Source: Chaenocephalus aceratus (Eukaryota; Chordata; Actinopteri; Perciformes; Channichthyidae). From it: a stretch of 64,000 bases of DNA. Shown piece by piece: positions 1-13,972 of the stretch (its first letter is position 1; each line of letters starts with the position of its first letter). Position numbers and translations under genes: made by a program. Location of the stretch: the NCBI GenBank assembly GCA_023974075.1, contig CM043798.1, positions 25,360,925 to 25,424,924 on the forward strand. The letters run 5' to 3'. The notes below the pieces were generated by a model that had not been told where the DNA came from, made no database searches, and saw only the letters and a list, made by a program, of their open reading frames with translations.

Positions 1-457
1 TTCTACTTTGTAGCCTACTGCTACCCGCTACAATTCAGAGGTAAATCGCGTACTTTTTACTCCCCTACATAATTTAATATCTTTAGTTACTTTGCAGATT
101 TCAATTCCTGATGTAAAAATATAATCAACACTTAAATAAGGTTTTTAGTTACACTTGGATTAACATTCACAAGCTACCCTGCAGCATACAAAGTAAATAA
201 GACTGCACCTTTACCAGCTTTGATATACACATTACTTCATCAATAATTATAATAAAAAAATACAAAATATATTATTTAAAAATGGGCCAATTTGGATAAT
301 GAGTACTTTTGCTTTTTGTACTTTAAGTATATTTTTATGCTTATACTTTTGCACTTTTTTTTTTAATTCAGGACTTTTACATACAGAGTATGTAGTATTA
401 CTACACTCTTGCACTTCTACTTTTACTTAAGTACAATATCTGAGTACTTCTCCCTCC
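1..457. repeat. End of a dispersed AT-rich repeat, cut by the window edge
   Basis: AT-rich sequence with many AAGTAC/GTACTT motifs. Its inner end near 430-457 reads, in reverse, CAGAGG followed by AAGTACTCAGAT, which resembles the start of the repeat at about 34137 (GAGGTGTAACAAGTACTCAG). No coding potential is recognised. The family is unnamed and the other end lies outside the window. Confidence 0.35.
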
Positions 458-2202
458 TCTGCCCTTCTTCTAAATAAGATTGTTTTTTATTCAGCTAAAG
501 GTGCATCAGTTTCATGCTAAAGGTAGATGACCATTACATGTATGTATGATCTGTATGTGTAATGTGTATTTGTAAAGCGCTTTGAGAGTCTTTGATAAAG
601 CGCTATAATAAATATAAGGATTATTATTATTATTATGCTGCCTCCACCTCCTCTGTGTTTCTCTCAGTTCTCCAGATGTTTACTGTACATGATCAGGTGC
701 AGATCAGAAGCCCCGCCCCCTCCAGTTCACCGCATCCTGCCCCGTTTGCCAACAGACCAACAAAACACAGTGGCTGCCATGTTCACATCCACAGATGAGC
801 AGGAACAGAGGCTTGCTCTGGGGCCAGTGGTCCAATGTGCCTCATAGAAGTCACATTTCACTTTAACCCTATGATCAGTTTGTTTTTGAATTAATTTGCC
901 TTTTTTCATTTTTAAGAATCAAATTGGAATTAGGAATTATTTTGGTTCTTATTATAGAAATGTCGATATGTTTGAAAAGTTGTTGTTGAATAGTGGACCA
1001 CACTGCGTAATTTGTTATGTCTGTAACTGTTTTTCACAGCAGCACTCTGATGTATGTTTGCCTTTATAGTCTGAGTATAGCTGCACTTTATTACCTCAGT
1101 CCATTGTTAAACCTTGCATCAGTTGTAGCTCATTGTGGTCTAATCACATGGTTATACAAGTTTAGTTTAAACTATTATTTGAATTTATATTTTTATTTAA
1201 CACTCTATCTCAGGGTTTTATTTGAAAAGTGTGCCATTTAACTTGAATGTTATTAGTGTTAATAATATTCGTATTCCTACTAAACCATAAAGACAGACAT
1301 GTCATGTGTGTGCTTTGGTCAAGAATATTTTGTCTCCATAAAAGAAAACTGAAAAAGGGTATTTTTGGGCTGTGTTCGCACCACCAGTGGGCGCTGTGGC
1401 TCGGTTTACTGTCAAGCATGCTCATCCAGTATCATAGATTATGTGTGTAATAATACTGTTATTAGGTTTATTGTCAAGCACCTCAAAAGCGGGCGTAACA
1501 TTGTGCTTAAAAAAAAAAAAAAAAAAAAAAAAAATTTGTATTTTATTTTTCCAGAAATATGTCCTTAGTTGGTACCTTAACAAGTAGTCAACAAAATACA
1601 TGAAGAACATTATTAAAGGTGACATTAAGACACTTTTTTTTTAATTCATGTTGAACAATTTACAACAATCAAACAACCCTCAATTCAGATAGAACAACGT
1701 TAAGGTCCTGAATGAATATTGTCAACACCAAAATAATTTATTAAGAAAATAAACATACGTCTTCAAAAAGATACAGTCATTATGCTTCATGAACACTGAC
1801 TGAGCTCTCAGTAAGTGAAAGATTCTTCTAAAGACACATTCACATTTGTGGTGAATTAAACAACTCTACAGACATGTTGAAATACTTTCAGTTACAAGGT
1901 GAGAGGACGCGTCATTGCAGTGTTGATTCGGACATGTTGGAAAGTGAGAAACTTCTTCCAGAAGCTAATCCACATGGGATATAAAACACAAACCACTGTG
2001 TGAGGTCATGTTTGTAACACTCCTATCCGCGTTCAGACATATACACCAGACATAAGTCTTAAAAACAATTCAAAAATACACATGAAATACTTTTAACATC
2101 TGTCCTTTGAGGTGTAATTACTGCTGAATGAGACGTCTGTCTTTAAGGTGCATCCATAGAGTGGAACAGGGAGTCTGGATTTCAGGGATGTTCCTCGAAA
2201 GC
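458..2202. other. Downstream flank and probable 3' UTR of the tpst1-like gene
   Basis: No gene is recognised in 458-1700; short reading frames there lack homology I can see. An A-run lies near 1509-1535. Just below the tpst1-like stop codon, a minus-strand AATAAA (plus TTTATT at 1737-1742) could end that transcript, making about 1720-2202 a candidate 3' UTR. The poly(A) site is inferred from the motif only. Confidence 0.3.
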
Positions 2203-5200
2203 TTAACTGGGATGTGTATTCTCTGTTGCTTTCAAATTCTAAGAAAAGAAAGACACAATGTTCACTTATGAATGGAAATATTTTCAAGGGTGAAAAGTAG
2301 GAGAAGAGGAGTACGAACTCCAGCAGCGTACAGCGTGGTCGTGTATGATGCATATCAGTGTTGTGTTGCTGTGATATCAATGGGTGAAAATTGTAAAGTC
2401 CATTTCTTAAATCTTAAAATTCATAGTGTTTCTGTTTTGCAATGTTATCAGTGTTACTTCTCAATACAAAATATATATCTTTATTTTACCAACCTTTAAA
2501 GGTGGGGTAGGTAAGTTTGAGAAACCGGCTCGAGATCGCTAGAATTTGAAAATACACAACCGGAGAAAATCTGCCACTTCCTTATAGAGCCCCTCCTCCA
2601 ACACACACATGACCAATGAGGGCACGAGATAAGTTTGTGCCCCGATGGAAGGCTGACAGGCAGGTAGGCCATCCAATCCAATTGGTTGTACTTTTTACAG
2701 TATTACGGCTTCTACAGATGACATTTTTTTATGGATTTTTTGTCACAGCACTTAAGATATTCATTGCTATCGGGATGTTAAGAGCATTCCATGGAATATA
2801 ACAAAAAGTGTATCTCGAGCCGGTTTCTGAAACTTACCTACCCCACCTTTAACTTGATTTATAAAATAATTCTAAACAAATATTAAATTAAATTCCTGGC
2901 AAATCTGTGGTGCCGACCAAATAGTAGATAAATCAACAATAATATCGAATCATTTAATTTAGAAATAGCAAATCACATGGGCTTTTATCGCAAGTCAGAT
3001 TAAACAACATATTAAATAATTAAAAAGTCAGTCGTTTTTCAGTAAAAAAATAAAATGTATATCATTTATTTTTTAATTGAGCCGTGATACTGTTGTTTAA
3101 ACAGTTTTTTGTAAGCTCACCTGTGAGTTGTTGAGCGGAGACACCATGGGCTCTGGCTTGGTGTAGTCGGGTGGGTTGTCGTGGGGATTGTAACCGAGGC
3201 GAGCCAGCATGGGGGCAATCTCAGCCATGTCGCTGATCACGTCGGAGGGAATGTGCCCGACCCACTTGGAAAGGGCGTCTGTGTTGACCGGCTTTATCAC
3301 CTGGTCTGTGGACTGCTCGACCCTGCACACAAACACAAGGTCAGTCTGTTAGTGTGTGTTCGACTGGAATGCTGCGACTTGAATGGTACTTGTCATAAGC
3401 TACTTAAGAGTGCTACATGTTTTATTTATGTATGCAATTGCACATAGTGAACGTCAATACAACAGTTAAGACAAAAAATTACATAAAACGTCTTTTCATT
3501 TATTTATGACACTGTAAATGCCTTCATATAAAGATTATATAACAATATAAAAATGTGTTTTATGCTTTATTTAATTGCCATTTAATCTCTTACATGCATA
3601 TCTTCCCACCACTCTAAATAAATAGATGTGTTCATTAGCATGTACATACATGATTCAGAACCACAACATGTCACATTTCTGAGGATGTTATAAAACATTC
3701 TTATGACTAATATTGCGCCAACAGTTGCATAACTCGTCAAAATAAGGGTGCTAATTCCCTCAGAATGTGGCCTAATTCCTTAAAATACACGCCAGGTTTG
3801 GGTTTTTAGCAGGTTTGAAGCGGACAGATTTTCCACCAAATGCCCTGAGCTTCTGCCCTGCAACGAGTTGCTCAACTTGAATCACGACAAATAAGTGGAG
3901 CAACACAGATTAAACATCTACGGAGGGGAGTCTGGAAGCTTCACTTGGCCCTGAGAGGTTTGGCTGCTTCAGATGAAATCTCTGGCTCTAAGCAGACTTC
4001 CCACTGGCTCAGAAGACTATATGAGTTGTTAGTGTTCAAAAGCTGCCTCTCATTGTGTGCTGCATCTGAATTCTGTCAAGAAAGAACATCTTAATATACT
4101 TAAATAACAAGAAATGATGGGCTCTGTAGGTGCAGGTCATTGAGTTCTGATCTCTGTAATATTTGTGGAAATTGGTTGATTGAAACAAGTTGCAGTATAT
4201 TCTTCGATGACACACATATTTTCCTTTTTATTTTTATGGCTAATAATCTGTTTAATTGCTGTTCCACAATTATATGTGAAACAGTGGGGAAAGTTTTTAA
4301 ACAGCATTTATAAAAACATACATATTTAAAATATTTTTCTCAAATCATTACTTTCAATTTATTTTGTTTAGTATTTCTAAGGAGGGCAAAACTGCAATGG
4401 GAGAATTTTTAAGTATTTTACATTTCTGTCTCGGACCCCCTTGAAGTGATGTTATTTGTATTCTTTAAATGACAGCTATCCAGTTATACATGATATAAAG
4501 TCACAAGAAGATATTTCTAGCAGCTAAATTATGCTGTGGTTGGCTTTTTAAATCATCAACGATCAGGAACCAATGAGTTTCTTTCTATACAGTCGACAGG
4601 GACAGAGGCTGAAGATGGAAATAGAGGTGTGAGATGTGAAAATGACAGCAGCCTGTAAGAAAAGACTGACACCCTTTGACTGAAATATATCTCAAAGCAA
4701 CAGGGTGGGAATATGCAGGTGAATAATAATGCAGAATGAAAAACACAGACGGGTGAAGATCTGTGCTTTTTTTTCTACCGTTGACATCCAACCCAACATC
4801 AGCTTTTACATTTGAGTAATAGCATGCCTTTCCAGTAAATATGAGCACTTGAAACTAAAAGGATCTGCATGGTCAGATACCACTTGAGCTGACTAACTGT
4901 ACACACATTTCACATACTCACTTGGACAGAGACACGCCCCCAGCCTTCCCTATCAGCTCTTCATGGTGCAGCACTGACGGGTCCCACTGCAGCTCCAGGA
5001 AGTGAAGCAACTTCCTCATTTCCTCCTCTGAGTGGAGGACGAGCTGCTCGTAGCGGACGGGCAGACATCTGGACTCTCCGGCCGCCTGGCACTGGCTGAA
5101 CATGGTCTCCACGACGCTGCTCCACTTGGTCAGACTGTCCCTGTAGCTGGTCAGGTCGAAGCCTGAGATAGTCACCTGTGTGGAGGTAGAGATAAGACAA

Positions 5201-6951
5201 ACAAATTAGACTTATCACAACGAATAACAAACACAGGATGGAAAATGTCGCAATGTGCAAGCAGTACATATTTGTCAAGTGGCTGTGTGGAAGCATGAGG
5301 AAGTTTGTCTGCCAGCCAGCCAGCCTAATAAAAGAAAGTTACCCGGTGTTGGGAAAATACCGAATGTACTCTTTTAATATCAGAGTAGCACATGATAACA
5401 AAGACCCAACTGTAACTGCGTACATGACAGGATGTAGGATTACCTGGAAGAGCGTCAAGACTGTTTTAGGCATATGATAGCTATGTGATTAACATGATGA
5501 TTCAGCCTCTATAGAGATAGATATATGACAAGCATGCTCATCTCTGACTTGGGTCTTAGCTAATCTAAACTAAACATTGTATACTGCTTTGAACCGGTAT
5601 TCCTCCATCCTCTCTTGTATATCAGCATGTGAAGGACACTGTTCAGGAACTAGTTGTCCCATATGCTCTGTATGTGATGACTACTTCCATTCTTGCAAGG
5701 ATAATAAATACATGTATCCTGATTATTGAAGTTCAAGCCGGTGACGAGTGATATTTTTCTAACACCCAGCATACCTTGCGTGATATCATGGAGTGGACGG
5801 TAGCCCGTCCGTCTCGTAGCATGAGCACAAACTTGGCTTTGGGGAAGATGCGTGACAGATACGAGAGAGATTTCAAGGCAAACGGGTCCTTGTTGCAGAG
5901 ACGAGGTGCAGGCTCTCCGTGGCCAACTATCACCTGAAACACATGGAAACGGATTATTGGTGTTTAAATTATAATTATTTTATTTGTACACACATAAGGG
6001 TATCTGCAACTCAGATAATGACACATGTGAAATGTAACCAGAAACCACCCCTCTCCTTCAAGAGAAAAACAACAGTAACAAAAAAGGAGAAAGAAAACTG
6101 ACCTAATATAATCTAGAAAAACACACACAAAAAAAATGTATCACAACAAAAAGCGCACAAAATGGGGAGAAAAACTAACAATCCAGTCAAGTCAATAAAT
6201 AATTGTTAGTCAAGCAAAAATGTTTGCAATGAATGTTTTTGGAAGGTTCGAACCGTCAAACAAACAAAAAGAAAGCATTTTAAGACATCACAACACAAGG
6301 AAATTCTAAAAAGCATTTTTTCACCTAAAGAAATGTTATAGTCCAAATGATTAACACGAAAATAAATAATAATACATATTATATAACGCTTTTCCAAATG
6401 TTCAAAGACTCTTTTCCGAGAAATACAAAAAAATAAGAGTGAATTATTTTTGTGTTTAAAGACATCACCCTAAAGATGAAGCACGCTTTCTACACCCCAA
6501 CTTGTTTGCAGACAACAGATGCTGTGAGGTGCAGCGACCGGCTCACCTCTAACAGGAATGCTCGGACGGCTGAATCTAACACCTGGTCGGTGACGCCGGC
6601 CTCGTCCAATCGGATCCTTTCCTTCACCGAGCGGCTCCAGGTGGCCCGCATGGCCAGGAGGCGGGGAATCACTCGGGTCTCTTCCCCGCACCGCACTGCA
6701 TTGTGGGCGTCCAGCATGACACGCATCAGAGTGGTGCCGCTCCTGGGAAAGCCTCCGATGAAGATGAGGGGCGTGTCTTCTGGGAAATGTCCGGTCAGGG
6801 ATGAGCTGTGATTGGCTGAGCCCAGGTTCAGCTCCATCCACCGGTATCGATGGCTTTTGGGGGGGCACTCTATCCCGCTCATCCCCAGGTAGAACAGGGA
6901 GGCGGAGCAGAGGAGCACGCAGCCCAGCAGCAGGCGCGATCTGTTCCTCAT
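2203..6951 (-). CDS. tpst1: Tyrosylprotein sulfotransferase, TPST1-like (five coding exons)
   Basis: Golgi type II membrane enzyme that moves sulfate from PAPS to tyrosines of secretory proteins. Coding exons, in transcript order: 6547-6951, 5775-5933, 4922-5175, 3121-3322 and 2203-2238, total 1056 nt, 351 aa. The first exon has a short cytosolic tail, a signal-anchor ([17 protein letters not shown]), the 5'-PAPS loop PRSGTTLMR and the catalytic-glutamate motif RCGEETR. The second holds [10 protein letters not shown] and the 3'-phosphate motif RDGRA. The third and fourth hold [17 protein letters not shown] and [11 protein letters not shown] Lys codon is split AA|G between exons three and four. 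The last exon adds only eleven residues, so the C-terminus is shorter than the ~370-aa family norm and is the least certain part. WSRS, FALKS and the crcp/asl neighbourhood favour TPST1 over TPST2. Confidence 0.9.
2496..2852. mobile_element. MITE with long TIRs and TTAA ends, in the last tpst1-like intron
   Basis: Both ends carry the same inverted repeat of roughly 40 bp: left TTAAAGGTGGGGTAGGTAAG, and its reverse complement ending at 2852. The flanking TTAA at 2496-2499 and 2849-2852 fits a TTAA target duplication, as in piggyBac and Kolobok elements. It is about 350 bp with no coding capacity, so non-autonomous. Confidence 0.75.
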
Positions 6952-7019
6952 GGCTCAGATTCAGGGGGGCATACAACGATGTCCAGGGGCCCCTGAGGAT
7001 GCAGAAGTGGACGTAGCTG

Positions 7020-10000
7020 CCTCTCAAAACTCAGCAAATGTCAAGTCAAGACTTAGTTTACACACTGTCAGACTGGATAATGAAGATGAGTGTGTGAAAG
7101 ACAGCTGAGATGAGGCAGAGGAGGGAGTCTCCTCCCCTCTGCAGCTCCTCAGCCCTGGTGTTGGTGAGCAGGATCCAGGCCTGCCGCGCTCCACAGCCAA
7201 CCACGTCTCTTATCCATCGCTCCTATCTAAAACAGAAAAAACAAGAGTTGCAGAATCAACAATCGTTCTACAGCTAAAGCTGAAAAGATGAATCAATTCC
7301 AGTTTCCAAAATGTGACCATCCTTGGTTTCTTTACTCCTCTATGACACACACTGGGGTTTGGACAAGACAATACATAATTTTGGGATTTGGGAGGCACTG
7401 GTCATCATCTTGCATCATTTTCTAAACAGAAACAACTCATCTCTAAATAGAATAAGTTGCTGCCCTGTGCAGTATTAGATGAGATTTGTTTACAGGCCTG
7501 GTTTCTCCACTTGCTGAGAAACAAATGAGTAACTCCTTATATTATTCACCGCCCTGCACGACTGAGTTGTTATCAACACGCAGGGTGTGATGGTGGCTGC
7601 TGTCTTCTTTGCCAGTACTCCCTTTCAGAGTGGCTGAAACGCATCCAGCTCTTGCTCTCAAAGCAGCTATTTTGCATCTTTCCTCTGGGAGCCATTGACC
7701 GTTAAGCCGTGTCAAAGTTCATTGCGGCATGCAGCACAAACACATTCTCAGACAGTGTATCTGAATCCACTAATTACAGCTTCTTCATGTTTTTATTCTC
7801 CCTGACAGTTCCTGTCACACTAAAAACACAAAGCTAAATTAAATTAGATTATTATTGTGTGTGCAAGCTGTCCTGCAACTTCCCTGTTCTGCTTCTGCAA
7901 TGCGCCCACAAGCAGTTTCCCCAACATCTACCGGTAATTCCCCTCATTAGCACATCAGAAAATACAACACACACAATTGCAAAAATAAGAGAATGCAAAT
8001 GTTATTCAATAACTGATAATATCACTTATGATGGTGATTTCATTATAGTTTTTGAATCACTTTAGAGCAACATTACAGCTCTGAAACTCAAACTGTTGTT
8101 TTACTTCTTACAGAAGTTTCTCAGAAGTGTTTTGATTTGGGTCTTGTTCTGACTGAATGTGCAGGGAGCTGAAAACATCTGGATCCCACGTAGGGAATCC
8201 TGCTCTCCGTAGGCGGGAGAAGCTTTCCTGTTAAATGTAGCTGGAACTGAGGAGATCCCATCCTGCCTGGGATGCTGAGGTGCTGCCTAAGCCATGGTTA
8301 GTCCACTGGTATCCCCAAGCTTTGCAATCAATTCTAATGCATTTCCATGCAGAGATTAAGCCACTTGTAGTTTGCAGAGAATTAGGCCAGTGCAGAGCCC
8401 TATAATATATATATGGCGCTGGGCCAGTGGTTTAAGAGAAGAAGGCTGCTTTTTTCCTCCAAATATTTAAAAGGCCAGTTCACTTAAATCACAAAACAGT
8501 ATATTTCTCAAATGTAACAATTGTTTTAATTTTTGATTATAAGGTCAAATATTTCCCTGATGACTTGCTTGGTCTATAAAATAGCATTCAATGACTTTCA
8601 CAATTCAAATTGCTAGTGTTTTTAGTCTAAAACACTAAAAACTTTCCGTTTACATTCAGTTTATGTTCAATTACTACAATTGTTGTTAATGTTTAAATGT
8701 TTCATAAGGGGGTTTCTCAAAGGAAAACAGTTCCAATGAAGACTGATCAACAGTGAGACACAGAAATGTCTTGGCTGAGTTGATTAGATTCTCTAATTCC
8801 ATTTACCTCCAATGTATAAGAGCAGAAGCAGAAATGTCAGAGACAAATATCTGGAGGCTGGTTGAGCAAAACCAATACTATCTGATGACTTGACAAGTTT
8901 TTTTTCACGAAGAGTTCTTTGCAAAGACTAGGAGTGGATACCGACTCTGATAAATCAGTGTATTGACCTTGGAAAGGCCACTGCGTCTGCTGACAAGTCA
9001 ACAAACAGTCTATAATAAGCAGAAAACAGTGACCTGTGACCACAGCCAGCAGCTGGCGAGAGAGAAAGTAGCAAATTGATATCTTTGTGAAGAAGGTTGT
9101 CAGGAAACCCAAAGCCAGAGTCGCCTCATCTTCACAGACTTCCTGCCAAAGGGAGAGTCTGACAGGGAGAACAATCCTACAGTTAACCTGTACTGGAGTT
9201 AATGTGTTGATATGTTACTGTGCATACATTGAGATGGCCCCTTGCATGTTCCCCAAGTAATTTTACACATTACATTTATTTTTGTATGAGCTATTCATAT
9301 TTTCTTTAATATATGCTGCAGGAGGATTCTCCATATGAACAACACATTTGAAATTAGATCATTACTTTTACTTTTTGTGATTAAGATGCTTGTTGGTGGC
9401 ATCATTGACCAGCAGGATGTCACTACATCTAAATGATTATTTTTACTCACAGGAAAGGGAAATGACATATATAAATGTCCCTTCTTTAAGACGAATAAAG
9501 GTATTCTAATTATGATTATATATATTTGTGTTATTACTAGTATGAGCCATTCTTTTCATCTCAACGCCTTGATAACACCCTCCCCTCAGTGGCAACACAG
9601 TGTGAAATTAGTATCCTAAAGGTTCACATTGCAGCCTTTTTTGCCGCTTGCATAAAATATGTGTCGAACCAGCCATGTGCATATTTGAGGAGATACCATA
9701 AAGAGGTCAGAGCTTTCCCAGCAGTCAGTGGTTCAATAGGATTACCCCTCGACTGCAGATTGGAGGCCCTGCAGCCACCAACATCTGGCCTGCGTTGATG
9801 ATGCATATTGCCTGCAAAAATGCACCCGAGGCTGCAGGCGGCCACCAGGTGAATGACCTATCAGTGAAACAAACCGTGACCGACCAGCGGCCACCTACAG
9901 CTCAGCAAGAAAAGCCCCGACAGTATGCTATTAACCTCACAAACCGGGTAAATATACTAATTTAGCTGTCCGTAGGTAGCGAACACACGTCGTAAATATA

Positions 10001-10030
10001 TCAGATCCGTTAAAAATGGTGTTCACTCAC
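7020..10030 (-). other. 5' UTR and long first intron of the tpst1-like gene
   Basis: A good minus-strand acceptor (TTTTCTGTTTTAG) ends at about 7229, so the exon holding the start codon probably runs from there to 6547 with a 5' UTR that contains an upstream ATG. Between 7240 and 10030 I see no coding exon and no well-defined element; a small AT repeat lies near 8405. Confidence 0.4.
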
Positions 10031-10290
10031 CAGCGTCTGTGAAACTGCCGAAATCTGAAAAAAACAAAACATGAACCGTGATCCAAAAAGCTGAAAACCA
10101 GCAGCTCCTCTGTCCACACTGGGGTTTTCTCTCATGTGAAGAACATAGCGGCGAAGGTCTAAAGGTTTTTTAGTGTTTCAAAAGACACATAATTACACAA
10201 CGTTTCGCTGCTGGTTCCCGATGTAACTTTGTACCGTGAGAAGTCGAGCTGTATCTAGCTACCGATGAGGCAGAGCAAACTGAGCTCTGA
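10031..10290 (-). promoter_or_regulatory. Candidate 5' UTR exon and promoter region of the tpst1-like gene
   Basis: On the minus strand ACAGACGCTG is followed by the donor GTGAGTGAAC at about 10021-10030, so the sequence just above it may be the non-coding first exon, with the promoter beyond. The locus is locally richer in CpG than its flanks. No TATA box is evident. It is inferred from one splice site only. Confidence 0.35.
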
Positions 10291-10319
10291 TTGGTCAATG
10301 CACGTTCTGAATACTAAAT

Positions 10320-12204
10320 CACATCTGCTTGGGTGATTCCTATTGGTCGAGGTGTTAAAGGGCAATTCCGCTGCAAAGATAAACCCTTGTTTTTTTCTTT
10401 TTCACACTCGAGGCTAAAATTACTTTACCTCATCGATCTGTGTGCTCTCAGTAAAAGCCCACAGGGGAAATGTAATCATAGTGTTGAGGTTAACTCCACC
10501 TCATTTCATTTTGCCGCCTGTTTATTTGTACAACATTTGGCTAACTCTGTTCGAGTATGACATGGAACTTTATGATAAATTGCGACCACTGTGGAGGACC
10601 AACTGTGATTAAATTGCATTGGCTATCAAAGGACAATACATAAAACATAAAATGACCAAAGATGTTCATTAATACATAATGAGATACATCAATAATCAAT
10701 TATATGTTCTTATAATATAGAGTATTGGGCTGAAAATGTGTGTAATATTATATTCTTAAGTAAATAATTGCATGACTTTCCCCTTGGTGTGATGGCTTAG
10801 CAAATGTTAATAAAACCTCTTAGCTTATGTCAAGCTGGTTTTGCAACATGGAGTTGATAGACACCCAAGTCAACACCAAGTGAATTGCACATAGCCGTTG
10901 CTATTTGAATAACACTCACGATTAAAAAAACAAATCTAACAGGGTTTTGATGGGACAGAAATTTGATGATAGGCACTTTTTTAACCCCTTTTTTGTAATC
11001 TCATGCTATATTATTACCTGACATCAAGTATTCATCACACATACATGAGTGACTATGGTGTGTGGTTTAGAGATGCATATTACAAATCAACAAATGCCAT
11101 ACACATTTAGTAAACTGGGAGCTTTATGATACTTTTGGCTTTTACGTTTGCCTGAAAAGTAGCAAACATTCAATTATCTCCAACTGCAACAAAATCTTGT
11201 ATTTCTAATCATTTCTAATATATAGTAGGCATTGAATACATGCTTATAAGAGCTCTGCACAAAATGGTTCCTTTAAGAAATGCTTTCAATGTGACCTGGA
11301 GGTGGAAAAAACACATTTTCAATTCATAAAGATATGAGATGAGAAAAAACAAAACTATACAAATACAATGTTATTTCACTGCAGCATCTGCTTTTCCTCA
11401 CACATTGTCTAAGTAAGATTGAGGACTGCATCTGAATTTGAAATAGGTCCCATTAAATGTTTGTGTAATTTAGAAGCTCTATGCATGAGTATATTGCTTT
11501 GTTTATGTGTGAATACGAGGATTGCTAGGTATAAGATAGGTCACTATAGTTTATAACCTCTGTACTGTTCAGACAGGGGGGCGATGGATGAGCTGGTGTT
11601 CCTCATCTGATGGTAGGGTTCACTTTGGGTTCCTGAATGGGCTGGTACAAAATATGAGCACGACTTTAACTTTTTCTTGGCATCTTGCCTCAGCGAGGTG
11701 CTAAAAAAGCACAGGAAACTGATGTGATACACCAACAGGAAGCTCATAACAGAAAGGTGCAAGAGTCTAACCAGCACATCCTTCCTCTGCTACATCAAAA
11801 TATCCATAATAATATCAGTTTGTGGGTCTATATATGACTCGGCAGTTAATATCTTTGAATCACTGTGAAAAATGATTTGTCGTGAATAAAATGCCCATAA
11901 TATTTTTTCGATGATTAATTTTTGAATATAGACAATCTCCTAAAATGTGTTAAGAAACCTCAATAACCAATGGGTTTCTTTTCTACAAAACATTGAAGAT
12001 GAAACCATCCTTACTCTGACTGTGAAGTGGGTTTCAGGTTATAGTCCTTATTTAGCACAATTACAGTCTGTCATGTTGCACCACGTTTCCTTTTTTTATA
12101 TGCCTTAAAAAATCCCTATTTCTCTTGAAATAAAACCACGTTGTACATTTTACACATATATAATCTGTTCAATATTTAATATTTAATATTCCATATGTCA
12201 TATC
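10320..12204. other. Intergenic, no gene recognised
   Basis: AT-rich sequence between the tpst1-like promoter region and the gypsy-bearing repeats. Short reading frames on both strands show no domain I recognise, and I see no clear inverted or tandem repeat. Confidence 0.4.
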
Positions 12205-12328
12205 CAGTGGCGGCTGGTGGAAAATATTTTTGGTGGGGCTATGGAAATAGGGACCAAACCATACTAGGGCGGTCCGGGGGGATCGACGACGACAAATTGA
12301 GATTTAAAAATATGAGATAATCCATAAT
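12205..12328. repeat. Solo end resembling the C-family terminus
   Basis: Starts CAGTGGCGGCTGGTGG, close to the CAGTGGCGACTGG end of the C elements at 37863 and 47893, and continues with a GGTGGGGCT block as those ends do. No matching opposite end is found before or after the gypsy element, so this is probably a broken copy. Confidence 0.4.
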
Positions 12329-13956
12329 TGTAAAGATGTGCAGTTTTCCCTCCTTCTGCTTCTCTTTTTGTTTCATGTTTGTTTGTATCTGTCTGTCTTC
12401 CTGGCTGGGCGTGGCTGACCTACTTTCAGTTTCCGCCAATTCACCTCCGCAGCTGCTACTCATCATCCTGATTCATCTACTCACCCACACCTGCTTATAT
12501 ACCCGGCTTCCTCATCCAGTATTCACCAGTTCGTCGTCAAAGATACACTGGTAACACGTATTGATTGCTAGAAAGCTAACCTAGTTTCCAAGTCAAGTTA
12601 TATTCTTAAACCTGTATTTCTCTGCCCAGAATCCGTCTACTAGTGATGGCGAAATGAAGCCTTATGAAGCTTTGAAGCTTTCCAGCCAATTGGTTCGCAA
12701 AAGGGTTCATCTCATGAGGCTTCATCATGGGCTTCATTTGAACACAAACCCCCCTGTTGGTCAAAGTGTGTAAAACAGGCAGATTGGACATCTCAACAAT
12801 GTGCTCTATCTCATACCGAGTTCCCAATGAGTAAAGCCTTAGAATAACTCTAAACAAACGAACATAAAATCATATTTTCATTTTAACATATTGTATTTAT
12901 TCCAGTTTAATGATTGTGATTGAAAAGCCTAAGGAGGCTGGTAAACATTGCAAAGAGGGATTTGTATTCCTTAATAATATTCATAAACTTAACCATGTTG
13001 TAGCTTGCGAAAGGCTAAACCATATATAAGAATATATTTATTAATTATCTCATTTAGCTGTAGCTTTTATAAACAACAACAAATACGTATTGTTCAGTCG
13101 TTGAACCATGGGACCCTGCGGTCATGAGTCAACTGCTTTCCAGCTGAGCCACAGCAGCACACACACTAAAGCTCCCTGAAAACACTGCAACATATTTATT
13201 CCTGTATTTATTCATTTATTTATTCATGTTTTTATTCCTACATTTATTTATGCTTGTATCTATTTATACTTATGACATGTTCCGACCTCTATATGAGTGA
13301 GGGTCTGAGCTCTCTTGATTCCATCGTGTCACCGGGCCCGGGTACAGGAGGGGTAATATGGTTCTTATTATACATCCATGGGTATTATGAGCGTTGTGGT
13401 TCAACGGTTCAACCGATCTGAATCGCTTCCTGAAGCAGTCACGTGGTATCGACAGGCAGCGAGGCTTCGTTTGTCATCGATGACGTCACTGGTACAAAAC
13501 GATACAAGCCTCGAGACAAGCTTCATAAAAAGCTTCGGGGATTACTCGACACACGCTCCGAAGCCTCGGCGCAATACGTAACATCACTACCGTCTACTAC
13601 ATTGCCTGCCACGTCCAGCCAACACCACCTCGTCAGCGAACCTCTGATTATCTTCACTACCAGCTCCAGCCTGCTCACTCAATTCAACTCTGATTCCCCG
13701 GCTCATCTCACCCGTGTTCTGCTGGGAATCTCCGAACCCCGGCTTCAGCCTGCTCTCTCCGACATCCTCCGGATCTTCAACTACGGACCTCCACTCTCCC
13801 CCCCGTAGTTATTCCAAGATCCGGATTATTAATTCCACATCAGTATTGTTTGAATTTTGAGTTGGAAATTAAATTCTTTTTGCTTCCATACTCACGTCTC
13901 CTCCCTTCCGTGTTTGTATTGAAGGTTCAGCCTGTAGGCGCTCTTTGAGCCTAACA
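12329..13956 (+). repeat. 5' LTR of the gypsy element, split by a hAT-like insertion
   Basis: 12558-12640 and 13598-13956 match the 3' LTR at 18016-18457 nearly base for base. The first ~230 bp (12329-12557) has no counterpart in the truncated 3' LTR. The LTR starts TGT and ends ACA. Confidence 0.85.
12641..13589. mobile_element. hAT-like non-autonomous element in the gypsy 5' LTR
   Basis: Starts TAGTGATGGCG and ends ACATCACTA, an imperfect terminal inverted repeat. It is flanked by a perfect 8-bp duplication CCGTCTAC (12633-12640 and 13590-13597). The intact 3' LTR of the same gypsy element shows the empty site with one CCGTCTAC. No transposase is recognised. Its GAAGCTT-rich subterminal repeats near both ends are typical of hAT MITEs. 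Confidence 0.9.
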
Positions 13957-13972
13957 GTACGAACTGGTCACT

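Noticed and set aside
12641..13589. Host gene promoter or exon inside the gypsy LTR
   Set aside because: An exact 8-bp duplication and the empty sister LTR show that it is a transposon insertion.
13443..13808. 121-codon plus frame
   Set aside because: It crosses the boundary between the hAT-like insertion and the gypsy LTR.
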